Positions 1-8,889 of a stretch of DNA of 64,000 nucleotides are shown here, one piece after another. Position numbers and translations under genes: made by a program. The stretch covers positions 62,001 through 126,000 of the forward strand of contig NZ_JADKRR010000003.1 of NCBI RefSeq assembly GCF_015351105.1. The letters are read 5' to 3'. This stretch comes from Clavibacter sp. VKM Ac-2872 (GTDB taxonomy: Bacteria; Actinomycetota; Actinomycetes; Actinomycetales; Microbacteriaceae). The notes below the pieces were generated by a model that saw only the letters and a list, made by a program, of their open reading frames with translations, had not been told where the DNA came from and ran no database searches. Position 1 is the first letter of the stretch; each line of letters begins with the position of its first letter.

Positions 1-2
1 AC

Positions 3-1679
3 GATCAATTTTCCCCACGTAGGCTCTATCGAATAACTGAAACAAATAGGGAAGGCCAGTGGGGGGTCACGCTCTACGCCGGATCCGTAAGCTCCGGAAA
101 GCGTAAGTCTCAAGTCATCGTCGTCGAAGTTGATCTTATCGGAAGCGATCGCGAAACAGCGTTGGCAAAGGTTGCGCCTCCGCGCGTCGTGCGATCGCTC
201 CTCGACACGTACGCGGTCACGGATCATTTGACAGAATTGACGGGCACGCCAGTTGTCGTTCGTTCAAGCCAGATGCCCGAGCTAATCGCCGCCATCACTG
301 ATCCACTTCGAACTGCTTCTGTAGTAGTTGCACTGTCTCCCGCTCGTGATTTAGACGATGCCTGGAGAGAGGTGGTCAAAAGTCTCACACAGCAAAGTGT
401 CGGAGTCACGGCCACGTATGTTGTCTATTCAGATGCTGTCGATGACTTTATAGGGTCCATGGCGGCAAGCCACACGATCAGCCCTGGACACATCCGGACA
501 TATCTTCCGCAGGTCGATGTAGACAACGCTAGCGACGGCATCCGCCACAAATGGCTTACCTTACCGACGCTCACCAGTTCACTTGAGAAAAGGCGCGTAT
601 CGGAGTCTCTGCAACGTCGACATGGAGAAGCAGCCAGGCGCCGCCATGTCGAAGCCGGGCTCCCAACGGACGTTCAACGCATGGTAGAGCTCTTGAGACG
701 CGCGGAGACCACAGTAGAACGAGCAGCCCGGGTTCAGGCACTTGTCGAAGCGAATAGGTCATCTACACAACAGGCCCTTGCCGAGGTAGCGCCCAAGGTC
801 GTGGAGCAGGTCGCTCCCCTGACTGTCGACCCTCGCTGGCGCACTCGCGTGGCCGCCTCTTTCAGGCGCTGGTTAGGCATTGAGTTCATACAGGCGCCGG
901 AGCAACTCGACGAGCTCGATTCTTTTATAGAAGCTAAAGTCGCGGAGGTATCTGTCGCGTCGGAACAGCTCACCGAGGCCGCGGGGGAAGTAGAAAGTCT
1001 TCAAGCAGAGGCGACGCGCCTGCGTATTGAACGTGACGATATGGAATTGGAGTGGGCCGTCGCCCTCGAGGCTCACACTAAGGCCGATCGAGAGAACACT
1101 GTCCTTCGACGACGCCTAACGGCAGCAGAGCGCCCTCAAGAGGCATATGTTGAGCCGGAATCTGATACATGGTCCCCTCCAGAATCCGTTGAAATGCTCA
1201 CTCAACTTCTCACACCTGGCGACGAAGCGCATCTCGCGGCCGAGGTCATCGTGTTCACTGGAAGCGATGATGGTGCCGTCGAGATCGATCGCCGGTACCC
1301 CTCAGGTGTGTATGCACAGGCGTTCTGGCAGCACGTTCACGTTCTTTACGATTATACCCAGGCCCGTAAGGCCGGCTATGCCGGAAACGTGCACATGTAC
1401 CTAAAGGCTGACGATATTGAGGGCGCGAAATGCCCGCCAAGTCAGCACGCCGCGCGGGAGAGCGATACGGTTTTGAACAATGCCAAGTGGCGCGCGGAAC
1501 GCGTGCTGCCAATTCCGGCCGAAGCACATGCGGACGAAGTGGCCCTAATGGAAGCGCACTTCAAGCCGACTTGGCGAGACACCTTTGCCCCTCGAATGCA
1601 CTACTTTGATGATTTTACGAATAGTGGAAAAATCTACATTGGCTACATCGGTCGACATCTAACCAACCCGCAAACCTAA
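3..1679 (+). CDS. Unrecognised coiled-coil protein, 5' end outside window
   Basis: The frame is open from the first bases of the window, so the true start lies to the left and at least 558 residues are visible. Counting from the TTG at 162, residues 1-150 look globular and 165-235 are Arg/Glu-rich helices. Residues about 275-335 form a strong coiled coil. A separate C-terminal domain (about 365-505) ends with a RMHYFDD motif and then GKIYIGYIGRHL. No signal peptide or membrane segment is visible. GC is roughly 55 percent against more than 70 percent next door, and codon use is correspondingly mixed, which suggests horizontal acquisition. I do not recognise the family. A role in a defence or mobile island is only a guess from composition. 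Confidence 0.75.
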   Translation, partial: DQFSPRRLYRITETNREGQWGVTLYAGSVSSGKRKSQVIVVEVDLIGSDRETALAKVAPPRVVRSLLDTYAVTDHLTELTGTPVVVRSSQMPELIAAITDPLRTASVVVALSPARDLDDAWREVVKSLTQQSVGVTATYVVYSDAVDDFIGSMAASHTISPGHIRTYLPQVDVDNASDGIRHKWLTLPTLTSSLEKRRVSESLQRRHGEAARRRHVEAGLPTDVQRMVELLRRAETTVERAARVQALVEANRSSTQQALAEVAPKVVEQVAPLTVDPRWRTRVAASFRRWLGIEFIQAPEQLDELDSFIEAKVAEVSVASEQLTEAAGEVESLQAEATRLRIERDDMELEWAVALEAHTKADRENTVLRRRLTAAERPQEAYVEPESDTWSPPESVEMLTQLLTPGDEAHLAAEVIVFTGSDDGAVEIDRRYPSGVYAQAFWQHVHVLYDYTQARKAGYAGNVHMYLKADDIEGAKCPPSQHAARESDTVLNNAKWRAERVLPIPAEAHADEVALMEAHFKPTWRDTFAPRMHYFDDFTNSGKIYIGYIGRHLTNPQT

Positions 1680-1942
1680 TAGTAGATAATCAGCGAAAGA
1701 AAACTTCGTCTGGCGCAAACCGACGGAGGTGATGGGCATGCTCGTGTCATCGCCAAATGCACCGCGTTCGTACGCAGGCAGCCGTCACATATGAGGCCCA
1801 ACCGATCGTGCGCCCGGTCCGAAGACACTGCAATGCGCCGGACCACCAGAGACGCGATGCACCACGGGTCCGGATGTCATGGGGAGAGCGGTCGCACGGA
1901 CGGCGCATGGAGAGGGGTCTCGGCGCCGGGACCACGACCGCA
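1680..1942. other. Intergenic stretch between acquired gene and core genes
   Basis: No convincing gene is visible. Reading frames here have no ribosome site, start mid-sequence and show no recognisable motif. Base composition rises from AT-richer to GC-rich along the stretch, so a junction between acquired and native DNA probably lies here. No tRNA gene or clear attachment-site direct repeat is seen. Confidence 0.5.
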
Positions 1943-1968
1943 GGGCCGGCCCGTCATCGGGTCGGCCC
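1943..1968 (-). terminator. Hairpin terminator of the DASS transporter gene
   Basis: An 11-bp stem (1943-1953 with 1958-1968, one mismatch) closes on a TCAT loop about 45 bases past the stop codon of the minus-strand transporter gene. There is no clear T-run, as is common in high-GC Actinobacteria. Confidence 0.6.
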
Positions 1969-1980
1969 ATCTCCCTGCCC

Positions 1981-2020
1981 TCGGGCGGTCGGGCGGTCGG
2001 GCGATCGGGCGGTCAGGCCA
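1981..2020. repeat. 8-bp tandem repeat (TCGGGCGG) x4-5
   Basis: Units at 1981, 1989, 1997 and 2005 read TCGGGCGG (the third with one change). A degenerate fifth unit starts at 2013 and includes the transporter gene's stop codon. The copy number could vary by slippage and change the C-terminus of the neighbouring protein. Confidence 0.7.
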
Positions 2021-3599
2021 GGAGGCCGAGCACGCCCATCCACGCGGTGCCGACGACGCCCCAGATCACGATGAGCACCACGGCCATCACGAAGCCGACG
2101 CGGAACCACTCCTTGGTCGTGACGTAGCCGGATCCGAAGACCACGCCCGACGGCCCCGACGCGTAGTGCGAGATGCCGCCGAAGAGGTTGCCGATGAAGC
2201 CGAGCACGAGCGCGGCGAACAGCGGCGGCGTGCCGGTCGCGACCGCGGCGCCGAGGAAGACCGCGTACATGGCGACGATGTGCGCCGTGTTCGACGCGAA
2301 CAGGTAGTGCGAGAAGAAGTACACGAGCGCGAGCACCGCGAACGCCCACGGCCAGGGCAGGCCGCCGACGGATCCGGAGACGGCCCCGCCCACCAGGTCG
2401 ATGACGCCGAGCGCGTCCAGCTGGTCGGCCATGCCGACGAGCACGGCGAAGAAGATGAGCGTGGACCAGGCCGACGCGTTCGCGGCGAGGTGCGACCACT
2501 TGAGGACGCCCGTGACGAGCAGCACGGCGATGCCGCCGAACGCCGCGGCGGTCGCGGGGATGCCGAGCAGGGACCCGCCGCACCAGAGCACGAGCAGCAG
2601 CACGAAGGTCCCGGCCATGATCCGCTCGTGGCCCGAGAGCGGGCCGAGGCCGTGGAGCTCCTCGCGCGCGTGCGCCGGCGCCTCGGGCGTGCGGGTGAGG
2701 GTCGGCGGGTAGACGCGCGACATCGCCCACGGGACGACGACGAGGCTGAGCAGGCCCGGGACGAGGGCCGCGAGCGCCCAGCCACCCCAGGTGATCTCGA
2801 TGCCGAGGTCGGCGGCAGCCTTCTGCGCGACCGGGTTGCCCGCCATGGCCGTGACGAACATGGCGGAGGTGACGGTGTTGACCTGCACGCTCGTGAGCGC
2901 GAGGTACGAGCCGAGGCGACGACGGGACGCGTCGGACTCGGGCGTGGAACCCTGCACCCGGCTGAGCGACGCGACGATCGGGTACACGACGCCGCCCGCC
3001 CGCGCGGTGTTCGACGGCGTCGCCGGCGCGAGCACGAGGTCGGTGAGGGCCATGCCGTACGCGAGGCCGAGGCTGGACCCGCCGAGCCGCGACACGAAGA
3101 CCAGCGCGATGCGGCGACCGAGGCCCGTGACGAGGAAGCCGTCGGCGATGAAGAACGACGCGACGATGAGCCAGATGGTGGGGTTCGCGAAGCCGACGAG
3201 CGCCTCGCCGTCCGTGGTCATGGTGCCCGTGAGCATGGCGACCGCCAGGCCGACCAGCGCGACGGGCGCGGTGGGCAGCGGCTGGAGGATCAGCGCGAGG
3301 ACCGTGCCGACGAAGATGCCGGCCATGTGCATGCCGCGCGGGTCGACGCCGGCGGGCGGCGGGACGAGCGCGATGCCGACCGCGACGGCCACGATGACGA
3401 CGACCTGGATGACGCGCGACCGGCGGGCGCGGCGGGCGGCCGCGGCGGCGGCGGCGTCGGCATCGGGCGAGGCGGACGCGGCGACCGACGCGACCCCGTC
3501 CGGCGCCGGGTCCGCCTCTCGCGGCGCTCCCCCGGGGCCGGGATCCGTCCCGGTGCCGGGTGCGGACGAGGGGCCGGGGGCTGCGGGAGGAGGGGTCAT
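2013..3599 (-). CDS. DASS/SLC13-family anion (dicarboxylate/citrate-type) transporter
   Basis: This 528-residue polytopic membrane protein of the divalent anion:Na+ symporter family probably moves di- or tricarboxylates. The family's SNT motif (SNTARAGG) falls at about residues 196-203, before a long series of hydrophobic segments. A second half contains SLLGIPATAAAFGG. A Pro/Ala-rich, probably cytoplasmic tail of about 60 residues precedes the first membrane helix at about residue 70. I chose the ATG at 3599. An in-frame upstream ATG at 3638 would add 13 basic residues. Substrate and coupling ion cannot be read from sequence. Confidence 0.85.
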   Translation of the reverse strand: MTPPPAAPGPSSAPGTGTDPGPGGAPREADPAPDGVASVAASASPDADAAAAAAARRARRSRVIQVVVIVAVAVGIALVPPPAGVDPRGMHMAGIFVGTVLALILQPLPTAPVALVGLAVAMLTGTMTTDGEALVGFANPTIWLIVASFFIADGFLVTGLGRRIALVFVSRLGGSSLGLAYGMALTDLVLAPATPSNTARAGGVVYPIVASLSRVQGSTPESDASRRRLGSYLALTSVQVNTVTSAMFVTAMAGNPVAQKAAADLGIEITWGGWALAALVPGLLSLVVVPWAMSRVYPPTLTRTPEAPAHAREELHGLGPLSGHERIMAGTFVLLLVLWCGGSLLGIPATAAAFGGIAVLLVTGVLKWSHLAANASAWSTLIFFAVLVGMADQLDALGVIDLVGGAVSGSVGGLPWPWAFAVLALVYFFSHYLFASNTAHIVAMYAVFLGAAVATGTPPLFAALVLGFIGNLFGGISHYASGPSGVVFGSGYVTTKEWFRVGFVMAVVLIVIWGVVGTAWMGVLGLLA

Positions 3600-3703
3600 G
3601 ACCGGCCCATCCTCCGCGCGTGCGCGGCTACGTGCCACTTGTCTTCATAGTGTTCACGCGAGCGCCGCGCGCTGGCCGGGGATGCGCCGGGCGGTGCCGC
3701 GGA

Positions 3704-5986
3704 TCAGGCGGCGAAGCCCGTGGACGTGACGATGTGCAGCCGCTGCGTCGGCCGCGTCATGGCGACGTAGAGGCCCGCCGCCCCGCGCGAGGTGTGCGCG
3801 AGGATCTCGTCGGGCTCGGCGATGACGACGACGTCGAACTCGAGGCCCTTCGCCTCCTGCGATCCGAGCACCGCGATGGGCCGGCCGAGGCCGCCCACGC
3901 CGATGCCGACCGCGGATCCGAATCGCTCGGCGAGCGCGCGGTGCAGCTCCTCGACGCGGTCGTCACGGGCGATGACCGCGAGCGTGCCCTGGTCGACGCC
4001 CTCGCGCTCCTCGTCGACCACGTCGACGACCGCGGACACGACCTCGTCGGCGTCCACCTCGACCGTGTCGATGGGGTGCTCGCCCTCGCGGACGGCACGC
4101 GAGCGGGTGACCGGGAGGCCGTGCGCGATGGCCATGCGCTCGGCGGCCTCGGCGATCCGGGCGGGAGTGCGGTAGTTGACGGTGAGCTCCTCGAGGCGCC
4201 ACTCGCGCCCGAGCACCGGGCCGAGCGCGTCCTGCCAGCTGCCGACGCCGACCGCGGAGCTCGCCTGCGCGATGTCGCCCACGATGGTGAAGGAGCGCAG
4301 GGGGCAGCGGCGGAGGAGCACGCGCCACTGCATGGGGCTGAGCTCCTGCGCCTCGTCGACGACGATGTGGCCGTAGGTCCAGGTGCGGTCGGATGCGGCG
4401 CGCTCGGCGGTCGTGCGGCGCGCCGCCTGCTCGGCGAAGCCCTCCGCGAGGCGCTCGGCCGTGACCATGCCGCCGACGCCCATGTTCTCGATGGCCTGCT
4501 CGGCGTTCTCGATGTCGCGGAGGCGCTGCTGCTCGCGTTCGCGGGCGCTCGCGTCGGCCTGCGCGCTGAACTCGCCCAGGAGCTCGGCGGCCTCGTCGAG
4601 CAGCGGCACGTCGGCGATCGTGAAGGGCGCGTCCCGGTCGCGGCGGAGGAGGGCGCGCTTCTCGGGGCTCCAGCGCGGGGTGAGCGACGCGAGCCAGTTC
4701 GGGCGCGCGTAGAGGTCCTGGATCAGCTTCTCCGGGGTGAGCGGCAGCCAGGCGGTGTTGAGCGCGACCTTCACGTCGTACGAGGTACGGAGGTCCTCCC
4801 GCAGCATCGCGAGGTCGCTGTCGTCGAGCGCGCTGCCGTTGCGGCGCATCTGCGACGCGAGCAGCTGCGCGAGGGATCCGAGCGCGGCCTTGTTGAAGAC
4901 GACCCGCGCCTCGTTGTGCGGCTTCCGGCTGTCCTGCGCCCGGCGGAGCGCGTTCGCGACGAGGGACGGCTCGACGACGATGCGCTCGCCGTTGACGTCG
5001 AGCGTGACGGCCTCGGTGGGGACGACCTGGCGCGAGCGGACGGCGCGCTGCAGGAGGCCCGCCATCTCGGATCCGCCCTTGACGGCCGCGACCTCGGGCG
5101 CGTCCTCCCCGGCGGCGTCGACGCCCGGGTAGAGCTGGCCGACGCTCGCGAGCACCACGCCCGTCTCGCCGAGGGACGGCAGCACGGCCTCGATGTACTG
5201 GAGGAACGAGCGGCTGGGGCCGACGACGAGCACGCCCGAGGACGCGAGCCGGTCCCGGTGGGAGTACAGGAGGTACGCCGCTCGGTGCAGCGCGACCGCG
5301 GTCTTGCCGGTGCCGGGGCCGCCCTGCACGACGAGGACGCCGCGGAGGTCGGACCGGATGATGCGGTCCTGCTCGGCCTGGATGGTGGCGACGATGTCGT
5401 TCATCCGGCCGGTGCGGCCCGCGCCGAGCGCCGCGAGCAGCGCGCCCTCGCCCTGGAGGCTGGTGCGGCCCTCGTCCAGCAGCGTGGGGTCGAAGACCTC
5501 GTCCTCCACGTGCACGACCTCGCGGCCGTGCGTCGTGAGGTGGCGGCGCGCGCGGGCGCCGAGCGGGGTCGCGGCGGTGGCCTGGTAGAACGCGCTCGCC
5601 TGCGGCACGCGCCAGTCGAGGAGCAGCGGCTGGAGGTCGTCGTCGCGGAGGCCGATGCGGCCGATGTAGCGGTAGACGGGATCCCGGTCGCCGGCCGTCC
5701 GCGCGGCGGTGCCGTCGCGCGGCTCGTCCTCGGGCAGGTGGCCGCCCTCGAACTCGAGGCGCCCGAAGACGAGGCGCTCGTCGACCTCCCGGAGCGCCTG
5801 CAGCCGGTCCTCGTAGATGCGGGCGAACGCGTCGCGCTCGGAGCGGTTCTGGTGCGTGCCGCCCGTGGGGCTGTCGCGCACCGCCGTCAGCTGATCCCGG
5901 GTCTCCGCCCGCACCGCGTCGAGTCGCCCGTAGAGGCGGGTGACGTACGCCCGCTCGCGCTCCAGCTCCGTACCGGTCACCTGCAC
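3704..5986 (-). CDS. helR: HelR/HelD-like superfamily 1 helicase (RNA polymerase recycling ATPase)
   Basis: This is a 760-residue UvrD/Rep-like ATPase. The N-terminal coiled coil (1-75) is the part that in HelD/HelR proteins enters RNA polymerase. Walker A GGPGTGKT lies at about 222-229, Walker B VVDEAQE at about 545, VNYRTP further on, and SQEAKGLEFD and LYVAMTRPTQRL near the C-terminus. Known actinobacterial HelD/HelR proteins release stalled RNA polymerase and can protect against rifamycins. The GTG at 5986 gives the longest frame, but a second GTG at 5980 has better spacing from AAGGGG and may be the real start. A 15-bp palindrome at 6016-6030 overlaps the presumed promoter. Confidence 0.85.
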   Translation of the reverse strand: MQVTGTELERERAYVTRLYGRLDAVRAETRDQLTAVRDSPTGGTHQNRSERDAFARIYEDRLQALREVDERLVFGRLEFEGGHLPEDEPRDGTAARTAGDRDPVYRYIGRIGLRDDDLQPLLLDWRVPQASAFYQATAATPLGARARRHLTTHGREVVHVEDEVFDPTLLDEGRTSLQGEGALLAALGAGRTGRMNDIVATIQAEQDRIIRSDLRGVLVVQGGPGTGKTAVALHRAAYLLYSHRDRLASSGVLVVGPSRSFLQYIEAVLPSLGETGVVLASVGQLYPGVDAAGEDAPEVAAVKGGSEMAGLLQRAVRSRQVVPTEAVTLDVNGERIVVEPSLVANALRRAQDSRKPHNEARVVFNKAALGSLAQLLASQMRRNGSALDDSDLAMLREDLRTSYDVKVALNTAWLPLTPEKLIQDLYARPNWLASLTPRWSPEKRALLRRDRDAPFTIADVPLLDEAAELLGEFSAQADASAREREQQRLRDIENAEQAIENMGVGGMVTAERLAEGFAEQAARRTTAERAASDRTWTYGHIVVDEAQELSPMQWRVLLRRCPLRSFTIVGDIAQASSAVGVGSWQDALGPVLGREWRLEELTVNYRTPARIAEAAERMAIAHGLPVTRSRAVREGEHPIDTVEVDADEVVSAVVDVVDEEREGVDQGTLAVIARDDRVEELHRALAERFGSAVGIGVGGLGRPIAVLGSQEAKGLEFDVVVIAEPDEILAHTSRGAAGLYVAMTRPTQRLHIVTSTGFAA

Positions 5987-6007
5987 ACCCCTTGGAATCC
6001 GGCGTCA

Positions 6008-6030
6008 ATCCTATCGAGCCGAGGGGGCTC
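6008..6030 (-). promoter_or_regulatory. helR upstream palindrome and possible -10
   Basis: GAGCC-GAGGG-GGCTC (6016-6030) is a 5-bp inverted repeat lying directly upstream of TAGGAT (minus strand, 6013-6008), a plausible -10. Exactly the same 15 bases occur at the hsp20 promoter at 52575-52589. An operator role is inferred from position and recurrence. It does not read like the rifamycin-associated element as I remember it. Confidence 0.5.
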
Positions 6031-6083
6031 CGCCTGACCGCCGGCCGGCTCCCGACGGGGTCAGCGAGCGACCCGCGCGGGGG

Positions 6084-6572
6084 TCAGCGACGCGTGCCGA
6101 CCAGGCGCTGCGGGCCCGTCGTCGCCGGTCGCGGGCGCTGGCGGAGCGCACGACGGCGGGCGTTCTCGGAGCGAGCCGTGAGGATCAGGACGACCACGAC
6201 GCCGATGAGGGCGCCGAGGCCGTTGTGCACGATGTCGCGCACGTCGGAGACGCGCGCCGGGAGGAACGCCTGCGCGGTCTCGATGAGCGCCGAGAGGCCG
6301 ACGCCGAGCGCGATCGCGAGCCACCAGCGCGACCGCCCGAGGAGCAGCACGAGGAACATGCCGACGGGCAGGAACATCGCGACGTTCGCGGCGCCCTCCA
6401 CGAAGGAGTACGTGATCCACGACGTGCCGTCGTGCCGGTGCAGCGCGCGGAGGGCGCGGAAGAGGTAGCCGTCGATGCGGCGGTCGTAGGGCTCCGGCGA
6501 CAGCGTGATCCATGCGACGAGGCCGAGGTACAGGCCCGTGGCGGTTCCGAGGACGGGGTGGCGGAGGAGCAT
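6084..6572 (-). CDS. VanZ-family membrane protein
   Basis: The 162-residue protein has four or five hydrophobic segments and a VanZ-like layout: LYLGLVAWITLSP at the N-terminus, NVAMFLPVGMFL centrally, then SALIETAQAFLP and RVSDVRDIVHNGLGALIG. The ETAQ and D-x-x-D-x-x-x-N motifs are the most characteristic of the family. The VanZ prototype gives low-level teicoplanin resistance by an unclear mechanism, but most chromosomal members have no known role. The ATG at 6572 begins at the first hydrophobic helix; the longer reading frame upstream is Arg-rich and rejected. Confidence 0.8.
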   Translation of the reverse strand: MLLRHPVLGTATGLYLGLVAWITLSPEPYDRRIDGYLFRALRALHRHDGTSWITYSFVEGAANVAMFLPVGMFLVLLLGRSRWWLAIALGVGLSALIETAQAFLPARVSDVRDIVHNGLGALIGVVVVLILTARSENARRRALRQRPRPATTGPQRLVGTRR

Positions 6573-6815
6573 CCGTCCATCATCCGGGCCGGCCCCTGTG
6601 CGGCGGATCCGCCGGAGGTGCCGGTTCCGTGACGCCCTGTTGCGCCCCTCCCGTCCTCGAGGATGAGCCGGTGGGACCATGTGCGTGCAGCGCACCCCGC
6701 GAAGCCTCGCGTCCCACCCGCATCCGCGGCCGGACACCGCCTGCGATCAGTTCCCGCTCGCCGCGGGCGGTCGTGACCGGCCGCCCGACGGCACGAGAGA
6801 CCCGCGGAGGTCCCC

Positions 6816-8075
6816 ATGCTCGACAGCACCGACGGAATCCAGACGTCCCACGCCGGCAGCCTGCCGCGGACGGACGCGCTCATCGCCGCCAACGCGGCGC
6901 GCGCCGACAGCAGGAAGGCCGTCCTCGTCGGCGGCGACGCATCGGCCGCGCCGGCCCCGGCCCCGGCGGACGACGGCCTCGACGCCGTGCTCGCCGACGC
7001 GGTCGACGGCCTCGTCGCCCGCCAGCGCGCGGTCGGGATCACCGTGCCCGGGGACGGCGAGTACGGCAAGGCCATGTCGAGCGCGATCGACTACGGCGCC
7101 TGGTGGTCCTACTCGTTCCAGCGCCTCAGCGGGCTCGAGCTCGTGCCGGGCGGCCCGTTCTCCTCCGAGCCCGTGCGCAGCTCGCCGGGGCACGTGCGGC
7201 TGACGACCTTCCCCGACCGCCGCGACTGGACGATCTTCGCGGACGCCTACCGCGATCCCTCGAGCGGCATCACGGTGGGCGACGCGCCCATCGAGTTCCC
7301 GAGCGCCACCGGGCCGGTCTCCTACACGGGGCACGCCGCGATCCAGGCCGACATCGCGCACCTGAAGCACGCGCTCGACGCGAACGGGTACGAGGAGGGG
7401 TTCCTCACGTCCCTCTCCCCCGGCAGCGCATCGCGCATCGGCAACCTGCACTACGCGACCGAGGAGGAGTTCATCTGGGCGTGCGCCGACGCGATGCGCG
7501 AGGAGTACGTCGCGATCATCGACGCCGGGCTCGTGCTGCAGATCGACGACCCGTCGATCGCGGAGAACTGGGACCAGATCAACCCGGAGCCGAGCGTCGC
7601 GGACTACGTGGCGTTCACCCGCATCCGCGTGGAGGCGCTCAACCACGCGCTGCGCGGGCTGCCGCAGGAGCGGATCCGCTTCCACCTGTGTTGGGGCTCG
7701 TGGCACGGGCCCCACACGACCGACATCGAGTTCCGCCACATCGTCCGGACGATGCTCGACATCGACGCGGGCGCGTACTCGTTCGAGGGCGCGAACGCCC
7801 GGCACGAGCACGAGTGGCGCGTGTGGGAGGACGTCGAGCTGCCCGACGGGAAGCTCATCGTGCCGGGCGTCGTCGGGCACGCGACCAACGTGGTCGAGCA
7901 CCCGGAGCTCGTGGCCGACCGGATCGAGCGCTACGCGCGGCTCGTGGGCCGGGAGCGCGTGATCGCGTCGACCGACTGCGGGCTCGGCGGGCGGATCCAC
8001 CCGCAGATCGCGTGGGCGAAGCTGGAGAGCCTGGCGCAGGGCGCGGAGATCGCGACCCGGCGGCTCTGGCGCTGA
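6816..8075 (+). CDS. Cobalamin-independent methionine synthase II (MetE C-terminal-like) family protein
   Basis: At 419 residues this resembles the isolated C-terminal zinc domain of MetE and related alkyl transferases. The opening ATG follows GCGGAGG. SHAGSLPRTD at the N-terminus, RFHLCWGSWHGPH at about 287-299 and STDCGLGGRIHP at about 384 supply the likely zinc-binding His and Cys residues. Such stand-alone proteins are not proven methionine synthases. Some act on other thiols or demethylate substrates, so the acceptor here is unknown. The gene faces away from the VanZ-like gene and converges on apt. Confidence 0.85.
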   Translation: MLDSTDGIQTSHAGSLPRTDALIAANAARADSRKAVLVGGDASAAPAPAPADDGLDAVLADAVDGLVARQRAVGITVPGDGEYGKAMSSAIDYGAWWSYSFQRLSGLELVPGGPFSSEPVRSSPGHVRLTTFPDRRDWTIFADAYRDPSSGITVGDAPIEFPSATGPVSYTGHAAIQADIAHLKHALDANGYEEGFLTSLSPGSASRIGNLHYATEEEFIWACADAMREEYVAIIDAGLVLQIDDPSIAENWDQINPEPSVADYVAFTRIRVEALNHALRGLPQERIRFHLCWGSWHGPHTTDIEFRHIVRTMLDIDAGAYSFEGANARHEHEWRVWEDVELPDGKLIVPGVVGHATNVVEHPELVADRIERYARLVGRERVIASTDCGLGGRIHPQIAWAKLESLAQGAEIATRRLWR

Positions 8076-8088
8076 TCGCGCGGGCGGG

Positions 8089-8616
8089 TCAGAGCGAGAG
8101 GATCGCGTGCACGTCGTGGCCCCCGAGGCGCGCCCGGCCGCCGAGGCCCTCGAGCTCGAGCACGACGCCGATGGCGGCGACCTCGTAGCCGGCGCGCTCC
8201 AGCAGGCGGGCGGCGGCCTCGAGGGTGCCGCCGGTGGCGAGGACGTCGTCGAGCAGCAGGACGCGGGATCCCGGCATCAGCTGGCCCGGGTGCAGCTCGA
8301 TGGCCGCCTCGCCGTCCTCGAGCGCGTAGGTCTCGCGGAGCACCTCGCCGGGGAGCTTGCCGGCCTTGCGGACCGCGAGCGTGCCGACGCCGGACGCGTA
8401 CGCGGCGGCCGCGGCGAGGAGGAAGCCGCGCGCCTCGACGCCCGCGACGGCGTCGACGGGACCGCCGACGGCCACGAGGTCGTCGACCACGGCGCGGAGC
8501 GCGGTGCCGTCGGCGAGCACGGGCGTGAGGTCCCGGAAGAGGATCCCGGGCTGCGGGAAGTCGGGGACGGTGAGCAGCAGGGAGCGGACGAGGTCGGAGA
8601 CGGGGGTGTCGGGCAC
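8089..8616 (-). CDS. apt: Adenine phosphoribosyltransferase
   Basis: This converts adenine and PRPP to AMP in purine salvage. The roughly 175-residue length, PQPGILFRDLTP near the N-terminus, the loop GVEARGFLL and the PRPP-binding LLLDDVLATGGT are diagnostic. I chose the GTG at 8616 (VPDTPVSDLV) because the family's homology starts there. An upstream in-frame ATG at 8742 would add 42 low-complexity residues. The gene is convergent with the MetE-like gene, 13 bases away. Confidence 0.9.
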   Translation of the reverse strand: MPDTPVSDLVRSLLLTVPDFPQPGILFRDLTPVLADGTALRAVVDDLVAVGGPVDAVAGVEARGFLLAAAAAYASGVGTLAVRKAGKLPGEVLRETYALEDGEAAIELHPGQLMPGSRVLLLDDVLATGGTLEAAARLLERAGYEVAAIGVVLELEGLGGRARLGGHDVHAILSL

Positions 8617-8889
8617 CCGACAACGGTAGCCGGTGGGCGGGCGGCGGCGGTCCGTCGTGGGGTTCGGGGCGCGCGTAGCGTGGGGCGATGGCACGATCAG
8701 CGTGCAGGTCGACGGCGCCGCGCAGGACGGGTCGCGGAGCACCGTGACGACGGTCGGCGGCCGACGCCCGCCCGCTGAGGTGATCGGTCGGGTTGGCCCC
8801 CGGTCGGACGGGCGCTCCCCAGCGACGCGCTCCTAGGCTGGCGGCCGCGGTCGCCCTCCGGCGCCGCGACCGCCCACGGAGGAGCGCCC

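Noticed and set aside
1981-2020. CRISPR-like repeat
   Set aside because: Units are 8 bp and contiguous without spacers; a slippage repeat, not an array.
1791-3650. Long Arg/Glu/Asp-rich plus-strand frame opposite the DASS transporter
   Set aside because: It is the mirror frame of a GC-rich gene, with repetitive charged composition and no motifs; the minus strand encodes a clear membrane protein.
3620-6037. 805-codon plus-strand frame opposite helR
   Set aside because: Antisense shadow; helicase motifs are all on the minus strand.
5987-6100. Rifamycin-associated element (RAE) upstream of helR
   Set aside because: The only palindrome, GAGCC-N5-GGCTC, does not resemble the RAE inverted repeat as I remember it.
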